Assembly (NCBI GenBank): GCA_026388345.1
Contig: JAPLJY010000100.1
Coordinates: 1-34,325, forward strand
Direction of reading: 5' to 3'
DNA: 34,325 nucleotides
Origin: Deltaproteobacteria bacterium
GTDB taxonomy: Bacteria > Desulfobacterota > Syntrophia > Syntrophales > UBA5619
Part shown: one piece after another, positions 1 through 9,417 of the stretch
How the letters are laid out: every line of letters begins with the position of its first letter
Position numbering within the stretch: the first letter of the stretch is position 1
Program-made: the position numbers and the translations under genes
The notes under the pieces: model-generated
Seen by the model: the letters and a program-made list of their open reading frames with translations, nothing else
Databases searched by the model: none
Told to the model about the DNA's origin: nothing

Positions 1-1
1 T

Positions 2-2002
2 TTCGTCGGCTCCGATCTCACCGTTTATCCGCAAATCCTTCGCGGTTCTGTTTATCTGGATCAGGGGGAACCTCAGAAGGCCATTCAGGAAGGCGCCCTT
101 GCTTATAAACTATTGCATGAAGGGGGACGTGAGAAAAGTACATTTTATACATCTCAACTGATCGACATTTACGATATTTTGGGTGTTGCCCATGCTCTAT
201 CCGGAAATAAGGTAGATGCTCAAAAAATTGCTAATTCACTGAAAAATGTAAGCATCACGGTCATGAACGGGCCTCCAAAATACAGCGCACTGGCGCGGAT
301 TTACATGGCATTGAAAGAATATGATAATGCTCTGACCGCCATCAAGAATCCGGATGCAAGGGTGACAGGGTTAGTTACAGCATTCTACGATCAGACCTTC
401 CAGGAGATTCCCAAGCTCTATATCTTATCGAAAAGTCTTTACGAAACAGGAAACATAAAAGAGGCCAAAGAAGGATATGGCCAGCTTTTAGGGCATCCGC
501 AAATTGAGCAAATCGGCGGCATTTACTGGATTGTACTGCTGGATCGGGCAAAAATTGCCTTGGCCGAAGGCCAGAAAAGCGTTGCGGAAGACATGCTCAA
601 AAAAGCAATTGACGTCATTGAAAAGCAACGCTCTTCGATTAATTCCGAAGCGGGCCGCATCGGCTTTGTCGGCGATAAACAAACGGCTTACGCTGAATTG
701 ACGGCGCTGCTTCTTGCTGACGGCCGTTATGCAGAAGCATTTGCTTACGTGGAGCGTGCCAAAGCCCGAGCCCTGGTGGACTTGCTTGCTTCGCAAAAGG
801 ACATAAAAGTCCGCGGCGGACAGACAGAGCAAATCAAAACAGCTTTGGTCCGGCTTGATAAGGTAGAAGATGATTTGGCTATTGTGGCGCAAGTCGAAGA
901 CAAAGAAAATCAGAATAAAAGCCGTGCTGTTGTTTTAGCACTGAAAAAAGACCTGCAGGAAAAAGCGCCCGAACTGGCCGCGCTGGTTTCCGTGACGACT
1001 CCTGCCACGGCCGAAATTCAAAGCAAGATTCAAGACGATGAAACCCTGCTGGAATATTATTACGCGGACAAAGAATGGTATGTTTTTATTTTAACAGGCA
1101 AGACGATTGTGGCGATGAAGCTGCCGGCAGCAGATCTGGAAAATAATATTGATGCCCTGCGCAAAAATATTACGACACGAAACATACCGGAATTCAACCA
1201 ATATAGCCGGACGCTATACCGTCAAATATTTGCTTTGGCAGCCCCCGCAATTAAAACAAAAAAATTGATTATCGTTCCGCATGGATCTCTGCACTATTTG
1301 CCTTTTGCAGCCCTTTCCGACGGCAACGAATATCTGATTGACCGCTTCAGTTTACGGATGCTGCCCAGCGCCAGCGTTCTGAGTTTCCTCAAGGAGCGGG
1401 CAAAGCAAGAGGATAGAGGCGCCCTGATTTTCGGCAATCCGAAGCTGGACGATCCGAAATATGATTTGAAATTCGCGCAGGACGAGGCTCTGGCCATTGG
1501 CAGGATCATTCCAAAATCCAATGTTCTTTTACGCAGTGAGGCATCAAAAACCAATCTGCAAAATTTGGGGGACAAATATTCCGTAATTCATCTGGCGGTC
1601 CATGGCGTATTTGATCTGGATAAGCCGCTTAATTCAGCGCTGCTGCTGGCCGCAGATAGAAATAATGATGGACTATTGAGAGCATCGGATCTTTATAATT
1701 TATCTTTGAGTGCCGATCTGGTCACTCTCAGCGCCTGTGAAACAGCTCTGGGAAAAGTGGCAACAGGCGATGATGTTGTCGGCTTTACGCGTGGTTTCCT
1801 CTATGCCGGAGCGCGCTCGTTGATATCCAGCTTGTGGCAGGTGGATGACGAGGCAACCCGCGATTTGATGGTTCATTTTTACACCAATCTATCGGAAATG
1901 AGTAAAGATGAAGCCCTGCGGCAGGCGCAGCTCAAAGCTAAAAAACAATACCCGCATCCCTATTACTGGGCAGCGTTTTTACTCACCGGAAGTGCTATGT
2001 AA
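2..2002 (+). CDS. TPR-CHAT domain protein, 5' end outside window
   Basis: The reading frame is open from base 2, so the gene begins before the window and only the C-terminal 666 residues are seen. The first half is helical and TPR-like (A/L/Y-rich repeats such as YGQLLGHPQIEQIGG and AFAYVERAKARALVDLLAS). The second half is a CHAT domain, a clan CD (caspase/separase-like) cysteine peptidase fold. The catalytic pair is visible: His in LAVHGVF (codon 1601-1603) and Cys in LSACETA (codon 1736-1738), followed by the typical GFTRGFLYAGARSLISSLW block and a PYYWAAFLLTG ending. CHAT peptidases are usually activated by partner binding; the partner here is unknown. It lies 94 bp before a WD40-caspase gene on the same strand, so the two may be co-expressed. 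The N-terminus is missing, so secretion cannot be judged. Confidence 0.9.
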   Translation, partial: FVGSDLTVYPQILRGSVYLDQGEPQKAIQEGALAYKLLHEGGREKSTFYTSQLIDIYDILGVAHALSGNKVDAQKIANSLKNVSITVMNGPPKYSALARIYMALKEYDNALTAIKNPDARVTGLVTAFYDQTFQEIPKLYILSKSLYETGNIKEAKEGYGQLLGHPQIEQIGGIYWIVLLDRAKIALAEGQKSVAEDMLKKAIDVIEKQRSSINSEAGRIGFVGDKQTAYAELTALLLADGRYAEAFAYVERAKARALVDLLASQKDIKVRGGQTEQIKTALVRLDKVEDDLAIVAQVEDKENQNKSRAVVLALKKDLQEKAPELAALVSVTTPATAEIQSKIQDDETLLEYYYADKEWYVFILTGKTIVAMKLPAADLENNIDALRKNITTRNIPEFNQYSRTLYRQIFALAAPAIKTKKLIIVPHGSLHYLPFAALSDGNEYLIDRFSLRMLPSASVLSFLKERAKQEDRGALIFGNPKLDDPKYDLKFAQDEALAIGRIIPKSNVLLRSEASKTNLQNLGDKYSVIHLAVHGVFDLDKPLNSALLLAADRNNDGLLRASDLYNLSLSADLVTLSACETALGKVATGDDVVGFTRGFLYAGARSLISSLWQVDDEATRDLMVHFYTNLSEMSKDEALRQAQLKAKKQYPHPYYWAAFLLTGSAM

Positions 2003-2096
2003 AAAAGCTAAGCACTCAAAGTTCCCCCGATATGTTACATTATTCAATACCGGCTAATCGGGAGAACCGGTCTACACGATTCAAAGAGGAGAGAAC

Positions 2097-4412
2097 ATGT
2101 CTGTTTATCGAAAAATATGGGTGGTGTGTTTTGCGCTTTTTCTTTCTTCCTGCTCGTTTAAGCCTGTTCTTACTGTAAAGGACGTTAATATGTCGCGGGA
2201 AATTAAACAAAAAGCTCCCGTTGTGTTTAAAGTAGATACTTCTCCGGATGGACGGTATGTTTTATCGGGCAGCAGAGACTCTTTTATCCTCTGGGATATT
2301 CGGCACGGGAAAAAAATACAAACGTTCACTCATGAAGATTGGATGGGCCAAGGAATTGCGGTCGCTTTTTCGCCTGACGGAAAATATTTCGCTTCCGGCG
2401 GCAAAGGAGCAAAACTTTGGGATATGGCTACAAGACAAGAAATAAGGACATTTGATAACAATTCAGCTTTTTCTATAGCGTTTTCTCCAGACGGAAAACA
2501 TTTTATATGTGGAGGCTACGGTTCCCGTTTGTTTAACCCTAAACCAACCATGAAGATATTTGATGTAGCAACAGGCGGGGAAATCATAGATTTTAAAATA
2601 CAACCTTCATACGACTATAGGCTTCATTCTGTTGCCTATTCTCCGGATGGCAAATATGTCTTATCCGGCAGTATTGGTGGCATAATTGATTTATGGGATA
2701 TATCGTTGGGAAAGTCTATAAGAACAGTAAAAGTCAATCGCGATGTAATAAGAGCACTTTCTTTTTCTCCAGATGGGGAATATGCCCTGTCGGGCGGATC
2801 TGACAATATCGTCAGATTGTGGAATGCAAAAAATTTAACTGAGATAAAGAAATTCGTCGGTCATACAGGTTATGGGATTTGGTCCGTAGCTTTTTCGCCA
2901 GATGGTAAATATGCCTTATCAGCGGGCAATGATGGTCAGGTAAAAATCTGGGATTTAGCAGCAGAAACGGAATTGAGACCCCTTGCTGGACATATCAGCG
3001 GGGGAGCCGGTGGGTACGGTACTTCGGCTAAATTTTTTTCCAATGGCAAGCAGGTGATATCTGCTGGAGACGCTTCTACAAGAATCTGGGATGTTTCTAC
3101 AGGCGAAGAGCTTGCCACTATGATTGCTTTTGAAGATGGAGAATGGATTGTTACAACCCCAAATGGTTATTACAGCTCATCTCCTAAAGGCGACCAGTAT
3201 CTCAGTGTTAAAGTTGGTGGTAAAGAATATAGTACAGAGCAATTGCGGGAAAGCTTCTACCGTCCAGACCTTGTTACTCTCGCGCTTTCCGGCGGGTCTT
3301 TAAAGGACCTCAAAAAGGTAGCGGATGTAAAACCGCCTCCGGTGGTAGCGATCGTGGATACACCTAAAAGTATTGAAAAGAGCGATGCCGCGATCACCTT
3401 GAAAATTACCGATGCCGGTGGAGGGATTGGCGATATCAGGCTTTATCTCAATGGTTCCGCAGTTATGCTGGATAGCACCAGAGGCGTGAAAGTTGTCACG
3501 TCTAATCAGACCGAAATCTACAAGACATATAAACTGAAACTTTCCAGTGGTTTGAACTCCATACGGGCTATTGCATTTAATGCCGACAATACCATGCAGA
3601 GCACAGACGCTATTTATGAAATCACAGCGTCATTTAAAGCCATCGGCAGACCTTCTCTTTATGCTCTGGTAATTGGCATCGACGAGTATAAAAACCCTAA
3701 ACTCCAACTTAATTACGCCGTCGCAGATGCAACACTCTTTGCCGACACGCTTAAGAAAGGCGCTGCGCCTCTTTTTGATAAAGTAGAAGTAAAAACGCTT
3801 TCCTCCAAAGAAGAGACGACAAGGGAAAACATCTTGAAAGAACTTAAGGACATGCAGTCTTTAAATCCTGATGACCTGTTTGTCTTATATGTGGCGAGCC
3901 ATGGCACAGTTGACGATGGAGAATACTTTCTCATCACCTCCAATGTAGGATCAACACGGACAGAGAGACTCAAGACCGACGCCATTGGTCAGTCGGTATT
4001 CAAAGAAATTATTGGTAATATTCCTGCCACAAAAAAGCTGATCATCATCGACACATGCAATGCCGGGGCTTTGGGTGAGGCCATCCAGGTGGCGATGCTG
4101 ACAAGAGGCATGAGCGAGGACACGGCGATGAAGATCCTGGGTCGGGCAGTGGGCTCAACCATTCTTTCGGCATCTACTTCCATACAGGAAGCGCTGGAAG
4201 GCTATCAGGGTCATGGATTGTTTACTTACGTGCTGGCAGAGGGATTGAAAGGAAAAGCCGACAAGGGAAATACAGGTTATGTGAAGACGACAGAGCTTGC
4301 GGATTATGTGGACAATGAAGTGCCTACCCTGGCCGAGAAGATTTTCAAGAAAGCCCAGTATCCCACGATATCCATCAGCGGGCAGGCCTTCCCGATAGGA
4401 AAAGTAAGGTGA
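2097..4412 (+). CDS. WD40-repeat caspase-like (peptidase C14) lipoprotein
   Basis: This is a 771-residue protein with a good Shine-Dalgarno (AGAGGAGAG) before the ATG. Residues 1-19 form a lipoprotein signal ending in the lipobox LSSC (Cys19), so the protein is predicted to be anchored outside the cytoplasm. Residues about 45-340 contain seven WD40 units of the form FSPDGKYxLSGG...LWD, enough for one beta-propeller. A linker (EWIVTTPNGYYSSSPKGD) and an Ig-like stretch (about 415-510) follow. The caspase domain spans about 520-771, with His602 in YVASHGTVDDGEY and Cys654 in IIIDTCNAGALGE, both catalytic residues being present. An export signal on a caspase argues against a purely cytoplasmic cell-death switch. 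The substrate is unknown. It shares clan CD chemistry with the CHAT gene just upstream. Confidence 0.93.
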   Translation: MSVYRKIWVVCFALFLSSCSFKPVLTVKDVNMSREIKQKAPVVFKVDTSPDGRYVLSGSRDSFILWDIRHGKKIQTFTHEDWMGQGIAVAFSPDGKYFASGGKGAKLWDMATRQEIRTFDNNSAFSIAFSPDGKHFICGGYGSRLFNPKPTMKIFDVATGGEIIDFKIQPSYDYRLHSVAYSPDGKYVLSGSIGGIIDLWDISLGKSIRTVKVNRDVIRALSFSPDGEYALSGGSDNIVRLWNAKNLTEIKKFVGHTGYGIWSVAFSPDGKYALSAGNDGQVKIWDLAAETELRPLAGHISGGAGGYGTSAKFFSNGKQVISAGDASTRIWDVSTGEELATMIAFEDGEWIVTTPNGYYSSSPKGDQYLSVKVGGKEYSTEQLRESFYRPDLVTLALSGGSLKDLKKVADVKPPPVVAIVDTPKSIEKSDAAITLKITDAGGGIGDIRLYLNGSAVMLDSTRGVKVVTSNQTEIYKTYKLKLSSGLNSIRAIAFNADNTMQSTDAIYEITASFKAIGRPSLYALVIGIDEYKNPKLQLNYAVADATLFADTLKKGAAPLFDKVEVKTLSSKEETTRENILKELKDMQSLNPDDLFVLYVASHGTVDDGEYFLITSNVGSTRTERLKTDAIGQSVFKEIIGNIPATKKLIIIDTCNAGALGEAIQVAMLTRGMSEDTAMKILGRAVGSTILSASTSIQEALEGYQGHGLFTYVLAEGLKGKADKGNTGYVKTTELADYVDNEVPTLAEKIFKKAQYPTISISGQAFPIGKVR

Positions 4413-4491
4413 AATTGTTATTAGCAATGGACTTGAATACCTTTTTAAATGAGTCAATCAGGTTTGAAGGAAACCCGCAAGGAGGAAGCCC

Positions 4492-4782
4492 ATGTACACC
4501 GTGATCGCCACGCTCAAGGTTAAAGAGGGAAAAATGGATGAGGCCATCCAGATATTGAAGGAAGATGTTCCGAAATTGATGAAGAACGAACCGGGGTGCC
4601 TGGCATATATCCCGCACGCTGTGAAGGGCGGGGGAAACAGCACAACCATCGTGATATACGAGAAATACGCCGACAAGGATGCGCTGAAGTTGCATTCGGC
4701 GAACCTGATGACCTCCATGGGTAGGCTCTTTACGCTCCTCGATCCGCAGATGGACATCAAGACCTGCACGGAAATCCTCTGA
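4492..4782 (+). CDS. ABM-domain (YgiN-like) putative monooxygenase
   Basis: This 96-residue protein starts MYTVIATLKVKEGKMDEAIQIL and has a strong AAGGAGG at 4479-4485. Length and pattern match the antibiotic biosynthesis monooxygenase fold: a beta strand, KVKEGKMDEAIQ helix, EPGCLAYIPH strand, VIYEKYADKDALKLHSA helix. Members such as E. coli YgiN are dimeric cofactor-free quinol monooxygenases, but many family members have no known substrate and none can be named here. The gene sits between an intact caspase gene and the tail of another, and its TGA overlaps the ATG of that tail fragment (ATGA). It looks intact and unrelated in function to its neighbours. Confidence 0.8.
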   Translation: MYTVIATLKVKEGKMDEAIQILKEDVPKLMKNEPGCLAYIPHAVKGGGNSTTIVIYEKYADKDALKLHSANLMTSMGRLFTLLDPQMDIKTCTEIL

Positions 4783-4949
4783 TGACTCCCGGGCTGCCGA
4801 TTGAGGAGGTCTTCAAAAATGTGAGGCAGGACCTCGGCCGACAGACGCAGGGAAAACAGATTCCCAGGGAGTTGTCCTCTCTGGAAGGCAGGTTTTATTT
4901 CACACCACAGGGTAGTAAACAGAACAACCTGACTGATGCTTCTTCCTAA
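4782..4949 (+). pseudogene. C-terminal remnant of a caspase-domain protein
   Basis: A 55-codon open frame encodes LPIEEVFKNVRQDLGRQTQG and then KQIPRELSSLEGRFYF, ending in TAA at 4947-4949. This combination (IxxVFKxVRxDVxxxTxGxQxP....SSLxGxFYF) is what closes many bacterial caspase-like (C14) domains, where it follows the catalytic Cys by about 100 residues. No catalytic His or Cys is present upstream in this frame, so this is the tail of a lost second caspase gene rather than a functional peptidase. The frame happens to start with an ATG overlapping the stop of the ABM gene, so a short peptide could be made, but it lacks any active site. Confidence 0.7.
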
Positions 4950-4962
4950 AAAAGGACAAAAC

Positions 4963-6030
4963 ATGAATGCAAAAATAACAGTTCCTCTTACAATCTGTAT
5001 TTTATTGCTCTTATCGAGTTGTTCCGTTGCGATTAGCCCCAAGGTAAATAGTATGGCTGAAAACAACACTCCACCGGGCGAAAGCAGAGAAAATGAAAAT
5101 ATACTCGAAGCAAAGAAGCTCCTCGCTGAAATTAAAGAAAAAAATAGTTTATTGGCCCTGGAACTGGCCAAATTGCCGGAACTGAAGAGGACTATTTCCA
5201 TTAAAGAAGCGGAATCATTAAAGAATATTCTTACGCTATATGAAATTGATCCACTTGCCTTTGATAGTGCCTTCGATAAAATGTACAAAGAGGGAATACC
5301 TGAAATCAGGAAATTCTGCACCCCCCTGCAGGCCCTTTTTTGGCTCTCAGGGAAGGTTCAGTTTTCAAAGCAAAATAATCCCTTACTCAATTACGACTTG
5401 GAAAGCCTTCTCAATAAAGCCTGGGGGTTGCATGGCATTGTTCTCCTTGAAGAAGATGTAAAAAAGATACTTACAGAGCCTGTTTATATTTTAGATAGAA
5501 AAGAAATAAAATCAGTTTTATCAATACTCTCAACAGGCCCAAGCATTTTCAGAAATAAATCTTTCCTGGATGACGTCCGAGACAAATGGTCAAATTTTGA
5601 GGAGGTGACAAACAGATTAAATTCACCACGTCTAATTTTTAAATATGTCAAACCCAATTTGTACTACCCCATGACATTACGCTTTTATTCAGGCTTGGAA
5701 TCACCCTATCAGCGTAGTCCAGAGCAAACATTCAAATTAAAAACCGGAAATTGCTTTATGCAAGCCTTATTTGTCGATTATTGCCTTAAAAAGGCAGGAT
5801 ATGAGACCGTTGTCATTCAATATGACTGCACAGTTGGCTTTTGCGGCCCTAATCCAGGACCCGAGATTGGCACCGCTCCAACCCCCTATCATTGGACTGT
5901 TGCCTATAAGGAAGGTGGAGTCATTTATGAATTAGATGCCGCTCGACATTATATAGGGGGGCCTAAGACTTATTCAGAAATAGCTGGAGGCAATCCTTTT
6001 CGATTCAGAAAAAGTTGGCCTGGACGCTAA
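4963..6030 (+). CDS. Lipoprotein with transglutaminase-like Cys-His-Asp triad
   Basis: The start at 4963 (MNAKITVPL) is preferred over an in-frame ATG at 4936 because it follows AAAGGA at short spacing and begins a clean lipoprotein signal: hydrophobic core CILLLLSS, then lipobox LSSC. The protein is 355 residues. The middle is helical and unrecognised. The C-terminal third has the order expected of transglutaminase-like/papain-fold enzymes: Cys264 at the head of a helix (KTGNCFMQALFVDYCLKKAGYE), His310 in YHWTVAY and Asp325 in YELDAAR. Such domains act as peptidases or amidases in the envelope. The exact family is not recognised and the substrate is unknown. It follows the caspase remnant by 13 bp and is the last AT-rich gene of this cluster. 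Confidence 0.65.
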   Translation: MNAKITVPLTICILLLLSSCSVAISPKVNSMAENNTPPGESRENENILEAKKLLAEIKEKNSLLALELAKLPELKRTISIKEAESLKNILTLYEIDPLAFDSAFDKMYKEGIPEIRKFCTPLQALFWLSGKVQFSKQNNPLLNYDLESLLNKAWGLHGIVLLEEDVKKILTEPVYILDRKEIKSVLSILSTGPSIFRNKSFLDDVRDKWSNFEEVTNRLNSPRLIFKYVKPNLYYPMTLRFYSGLESPYQRSPEQTFKLKTGNCFMQALFVDYCLKKAGYETVVIQYDCTVGFCGPNPGPEIGTAPTPYHWTVAYKEGGVIYELDAARHYIGGPKTYSEIAGGNPFRFRKSWPGR

Positions 6031-6061
6031 GCAATAACTGTCTGGCTTTACTATTCTTGAA

Positions 6062-6943
6062 ATGATGAAGCAAACCCGACAGCAAGAAAAATCCATCCGG
6101 AAGCCCATCTGGCTCGGGCGCCCGCTGCCGTCCGATCCGGCCTTTTCCCGGATCCGCTCCCTTCTGGACGATGGGCGCCTCCATACGGTCTGCCAGGAGG
6201 CACGCTGCCCCAACCGGGGGGAATGCTTTTCCCGGGGGACGGCGGTCTTCCTGATCCTGGGGGATTCCTGCACCCGCCGCTGCCGCTTCTGCGCCGTGAC
6301 TCAGGGAACACCGGAAAGGCCGGATCCCGACGAACCCCGGCGGGTCGCCGAGGCGGCCGCCCGGATGTCGCTAAATTATATCGTGGTGACATCGGTGACC
6401 CGGGATGATCTGGCCGACGGAGGCGCCGGTTTTTTTGCGGAGACGATCCGTTTCCTGCGCGCCCGCAGGCCTTCGGCGCGCATCGAGGTTCTGATTCCCG
6501 ATTTTCAGGGGGATGAGGCGGCGCTCCGGACCGTTCTCGATGCCCGTCCCGACGTTCTCAACCACAATTTGGAAACGGTGGCGCGCCTCTATCCGGAGGT
6601 CCGGCCGCAGGCGATGTATGACCGGTCCCTGGAACTGCTCCGGCGGACCGGCGCCTGCGCGCCCGGCATGGCGGTCAAGTCCGGATTGATGCTCGGCCTC
6701 GGCGAACGTCCCGACGAGGTCGAATCGGCGCTGCGCGATCTTCTCGGCGCCGGCTGTCAAATCCTGACGCTCGGACAGTATCTTCAGCCGAAAAGGGACT
6801 GCCTTCCCGTTGCCCGCTTTGTTCCGCCCGGGGAATTCGATGCCTGGCAGGAGGTCGCCTTCGGGATGGGTTTTGTACAGGTGGCCAGCGGCCCCCTTGT
6901 GCGCAGTTCCTATCACGCCGAAGAATTCTGCGGCCGCGGCTGA
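6062..6943 (+). CDS. lipA: Lipoyl synthase (radical SAM)
   Basis: This 293-residue enzyme inserts two sulfurs into octanoyl groups on lipoyl domains. Both iron-sulfur signatures are visible: the auxiliary cluster CQEARCPNRGEC (Cys44, 49, 55) and the radical-SAM CTRRCRFC (Cys70, 74, 77). Other family blocks are VVTSVTRDDLADGGAGFFAETI, NHNLETV, KSGLMLGLGE, LTLGQYLQP and the terminal RSSYHAEEF, whose Ser ligates the auxiliary cluster. Length is normal. No clear Shine-Dalgarno precedes the ATGATG start, so the start is less certain than the function. The gene is markedly more GC-rich than everything before 6030. No lipB or lipoylated-enzyme gene is nearby. Confidence 0.96.
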   Translation: MMKQTRQQEKSIRKPIWLGRPLPSDPAFSRIRSLLDDGRLHTVCQEARCPNRGECFSRGTAVFLILGDSCTRRCRFCAVTQGTPERPDPDEPRRVAEAAARMSLNYIVVTSVTRDDLADGGAGFFAETIRFLRARRPSARIEVLIPDFQGDEAALRTVLDARPDVLNHNLETVARLYPEVRPQAMYDRSLELLRRTGACAPGMAVKSGLMLGLGERPDEVESALRDLLGAGCQILTLGQYLQPKRDCLPVARFVPPGEFDAWQEVAFGMGFVQVASGPLVRSSYHAEEFCGRG

Positions 6944-7162
6944 AGAACGATTTGGCCTTGCTCCCGTTTTTCCGAGACACGGGGGCGATATGGCCCTTCC
7001 CCCGATCTTTTCTCGATTATCAAACCGGACAGGCAGCTTTACCACTAATGCACCTGTCCAGTTTCCCCCCGGCTTCGACAGTGGTAGGCAAACAATTTGG
7101 TGATAACTGAGTCATTACGGTGATTTTGGTTTAGCTCGTTATTTAGTCGTGTGCCTACGTTT

Positions 7163-7711
7163 TTAGGGGTTCATTTGGATGTCCTGCATACGTTTTTGTG
7201 GCGATATTTTCAGTAATTTAAAAATGTTGAGTTGTTCTTTTGTCGGTTCTGTAGTCTGTAGAACACGTCCATCTTTTGAAAGAAATTCTATCAGATGAAG
7301 ACGCTCCATCACACCACGAATACTATCCCAGGTGAGCCCCGTTTTTCTCTCCGCAATGCGCACCAGCATGAGCGCCAGGAAACAGAGAAACACATGCGCC
7401 TCGAGGCGGCCATCCTTCCGGTGATAAACGGGTCTCAGATCCAGGGTGGTCTTCAGCGTCCGGAAGGCTCTCTCCACCTCCAGAAGCTGCTTGCAGCCCA
7501 GAGCGATGTCCTCCGGGGTCAGGGTGTCGTCGCTGGTGGAGATGATGTACTTCCCGTCCAGATGCGCCTCCTCCCGGATCTTTCCCTTGTCGATCTTGAT
7601 GCTTCCGTCCTTGAGCTGTTTCAAGTATCTTCCCATGTTTTCATTCAAAAGCTTAAATGTTGTATGGCTCTGATTTTTAACGATTTTGGCTGGACCGGGG
7701 ATTGAAAAGCC
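7163..7711 (-). pseudogene. Truncated IS1634/IS4-type transposase, C-terminal part
   Basis: The frame encodes the C-terminal end of a DDE transposase: ...LDGKYIISTSDDTLTPED, KQLLEVERAFRTLKTTLDLR, RPVYHRKDGRLEAHVFLCFLALML. This matches the conserved region holding the last catalytic Glu of the IS1634 group of IS4-type elements. The N-terminal two thirds with both catalytic Asp residues are absent: reading upstream, the frame meets the stop codon of the adjacent SDR gene at 7712-7714. The fragment is therefore dead. Terminal inverted repeats could not be identified with confidence; the 219 bp between it and lipA hold only a 7-bp inverted pair (TACCACT at about 7040, AGTGGTA at about 7080). Confidence 0.8.
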
Positions 7712-8476
7712 TCAACCTCGTCCGATGAAGGGCATCTTGGTTGCCATGATCGTTATGAACTGCACGTTGACATCGATCGGCAGGCTCGCCATGTGAACGA
7801 TGGCATCGGCGACATGCTGCACGTCGATCATCGCTTCGGGCATCCTTTCGCCGTTCGCCTGCTTCAAGCCCTTTGCTCTGGTTTCTTTGGTTGCCGATAG
7901 TTCGGTCAGCGCGTTGCCGATGTCGATCTGGCCGCAGGCGATGTCGTACTTCCGGCCGTCAAGCGAGATGCACTTGGTGAGCCCCGTAACCCCATGCTTG
8001 GTCGCGGTGTAGGGCGCGGAGTCCGGCCGCGGCACGTGGGCCGAGATCGACCCGTTGTTGATGATCCGTCCGCCGCGCGGCTCCTGGCTTTTCATCATCC
8101 GGAAAGCCCCCTGCGCGCAAAGGAACATGCCCGTAAGATTGGTGTCCACCACCGCTTTCCATTGTTCATAGGCGAGATCTTCAAACGGGATACCGGGCGC
8201 ATCGACGCCGGCGTTGTTGAACAGCACATCGACGCGGCCGAAAGTTTCTTTCGTCTTTTGAAACAGCATCCGCACCGATTCGGGATTGCTGACGTCGGAG
8301 GGAACGGCCAGCGCACGCGTGCCCGCCCCCGATCCCGCAACCGTTTTCTCCAGCGGCTCCGCGCGACGTCCAGCCAGCACGACCCGGTAGCCATCCTTCA
8401 ACAGGGCAAGCGCCGCTGCCTTGCCGATGCCCGTGCCCGCGCCGGTGACGACGGCAACCTTCTGATGAAAAGTCAT
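7712..8476 (-). CDS. Short-chain dehydrogenase/reductase (SDR)
   Basis: This 254-residue protein starts at 8476 ([12 protein letters not shown]), where GGAGG at 8481-8485 gives ideal spacing; an in-frame upstream ATG has no such site. Classical SDR features are present: cofactor motif [17 protein letters not shown], the catalytic Ser in NNGSISAH, and the YTATKHG active-site Tyr/Lys. It catalyses NAD(P)-linked oxidation or reduction of a hydroxyl/keto group; the substrate is not identifiable. It is the last gene of the ABC-transporter/lactonase operon, 19 bp after the second permease, which suggests it acts on the imported sugar-like compound or its breakdown product. Confidence 0.9.
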   Translation of the reverse strand: MTFHQKVAVVTGAGTGIGKAAALALLKDGYRVVLAGRRAEPLEKTVAGSGAGTRALAVPSDVSNPESVRMLFQKTKETFGRVDVLFNNAGVDAPGIPFEDLAYEQWKAVVDTNLTGMFLCAQGAFRMMKSQEPRGGRIINNGSISAHVPRPDSAPYTATKHGVTGLTKCISLDGRKYDIACGQIDIGNALTELSATKETRAKGLKQANGERMPEAMIDVQHVADAIVHMASLPIDVNVQFITIMATKMPFIGRG

Positions 8477-8495
8477 AATTCCTCCGTTCATAAAA

Positions 8496-9395
8496 TTAGC
8501 CTTTGACTGCACCCGCCGTCAGCCCTGCAATGATCTGCTTTGCAGCCAGGAAGGTAAAAATAATTGCCGGCAGGGCCACCAGGGTTCCCATGGCGGTGAT
8601 ATTCCCCCATTCAATACCGGTGTCCGTCAGATAGATGGTTGTGGCCACGGGTAACGTGCGCGTCAAGCGATTGGTCAAGACCAGGGCAAGAATGAACTCA
8701 TTCCACGCGATTCGGAAGGTAAAAATAGCGGCCGCCGCCAGGCCGGGCTTGATCAAGGGGATGATAATCAGGAAGAATATTTTCCAGGGGCCGCAGCCGT
8801 CCACTACTGCCGATTCTTCCAGTTCCACCGGCACATCGGAAATAAAGCTGATGAGAACCCAGATGGTGAAAGGCAGATTCAGTCCGACATAAATAATAAT
8901 CAAACCCAGGAGGGTATCCGACAGGCGAAAATAAGACCAGAGAACGTAAATCGGGACCACCAATACGGCGGGAGGGATCATGCGGATAAGCAGAGTGCTT
9001 AAAGAAATAGTGCCTTTTCCAATAAAATTGAAGCGAACCAAGGCATAAGAAGCAAACCCGCCAAAAAGCAGGGTGAAAAAAGTGGCCACCAACCCGACAA
9101 TTAAGCTGTTCGTTAAGTATCGTAGAAAATTTTGCTCCAGGAGAACATTGGAATAGTTGGCCAAGGTGGGCATGAAGATCCAACCGAAGCCCTTCTCCAT
9201 AATTTGCACATGGGTTTTAAATGAAGTGAGTATGAGAACAATCACCGGAATCAGGTATACGAAAGCAAGAATGAATATTAACGATGATTTCCCGGCCTTC
9301 CAGATATTTCCGTTTGAATGGGCCTCCCGCGATTCGGCGCGCAGGGGGGTGTGCTTGGCCATGTTTGGGGAAGGCGAGGAAGTGTTTTTTTTCAT
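8496..9395 (-). CDS. ABC transporter permease, MalG/UgpE type
   Basis: This is a 299-residue inner-membrane protein. After a charged, disordered first 35 residues there are about six membrane spans, and the loop [27 protein letters not shown] is the EAA motif that contacts the ABC ATPase. The arrangement matches the second permease (MalG type) of carbohydrate CUT1 importers. It lies 22 bp downstream of the partner permease. The ATPase needed to drive the pair is not encoded in this window. Substrate specificity cannot be read from the permease. Confidence 0.93.
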   Translation of the reverse strand: MKKNTSSPSPNMAKHTPLRAESREAHSNGNIWKAGKSSLIFILAFVYLIPVIVLILTSFKTHVQIMEKGFGWIFMPTLANYSNVLLEQNFLRYLTNSLIVGLVATFFTLLFGGFASYALVRFNFIGKGTISLSTLLIRMIPPAVLVVPIYVLWSYFRLSDTLLGLIIIYVGLNLPFTIWVLISFISDVPVELEESAVVDGCGPWKIFFLIIIPLIKPGLAAAAIFTFRIAWNEFILALVLTNRLTRTLPVATTIYLTDTGIEWGNITAMGTLVALPAIIFTFLAAKQIIAGLTAGAVKG

Positions 9396-9417
9396 GGGGA
9401 AACGTCTCCCTTTCAGA

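Noticed and set aside
4458..5321. A 287-codon minus-strand frame
   Set aside because: It overlaps the ABM gene, the caspase tail and the lipoprotein gene in antisense; its Ser/Phe-rich product has no domain.
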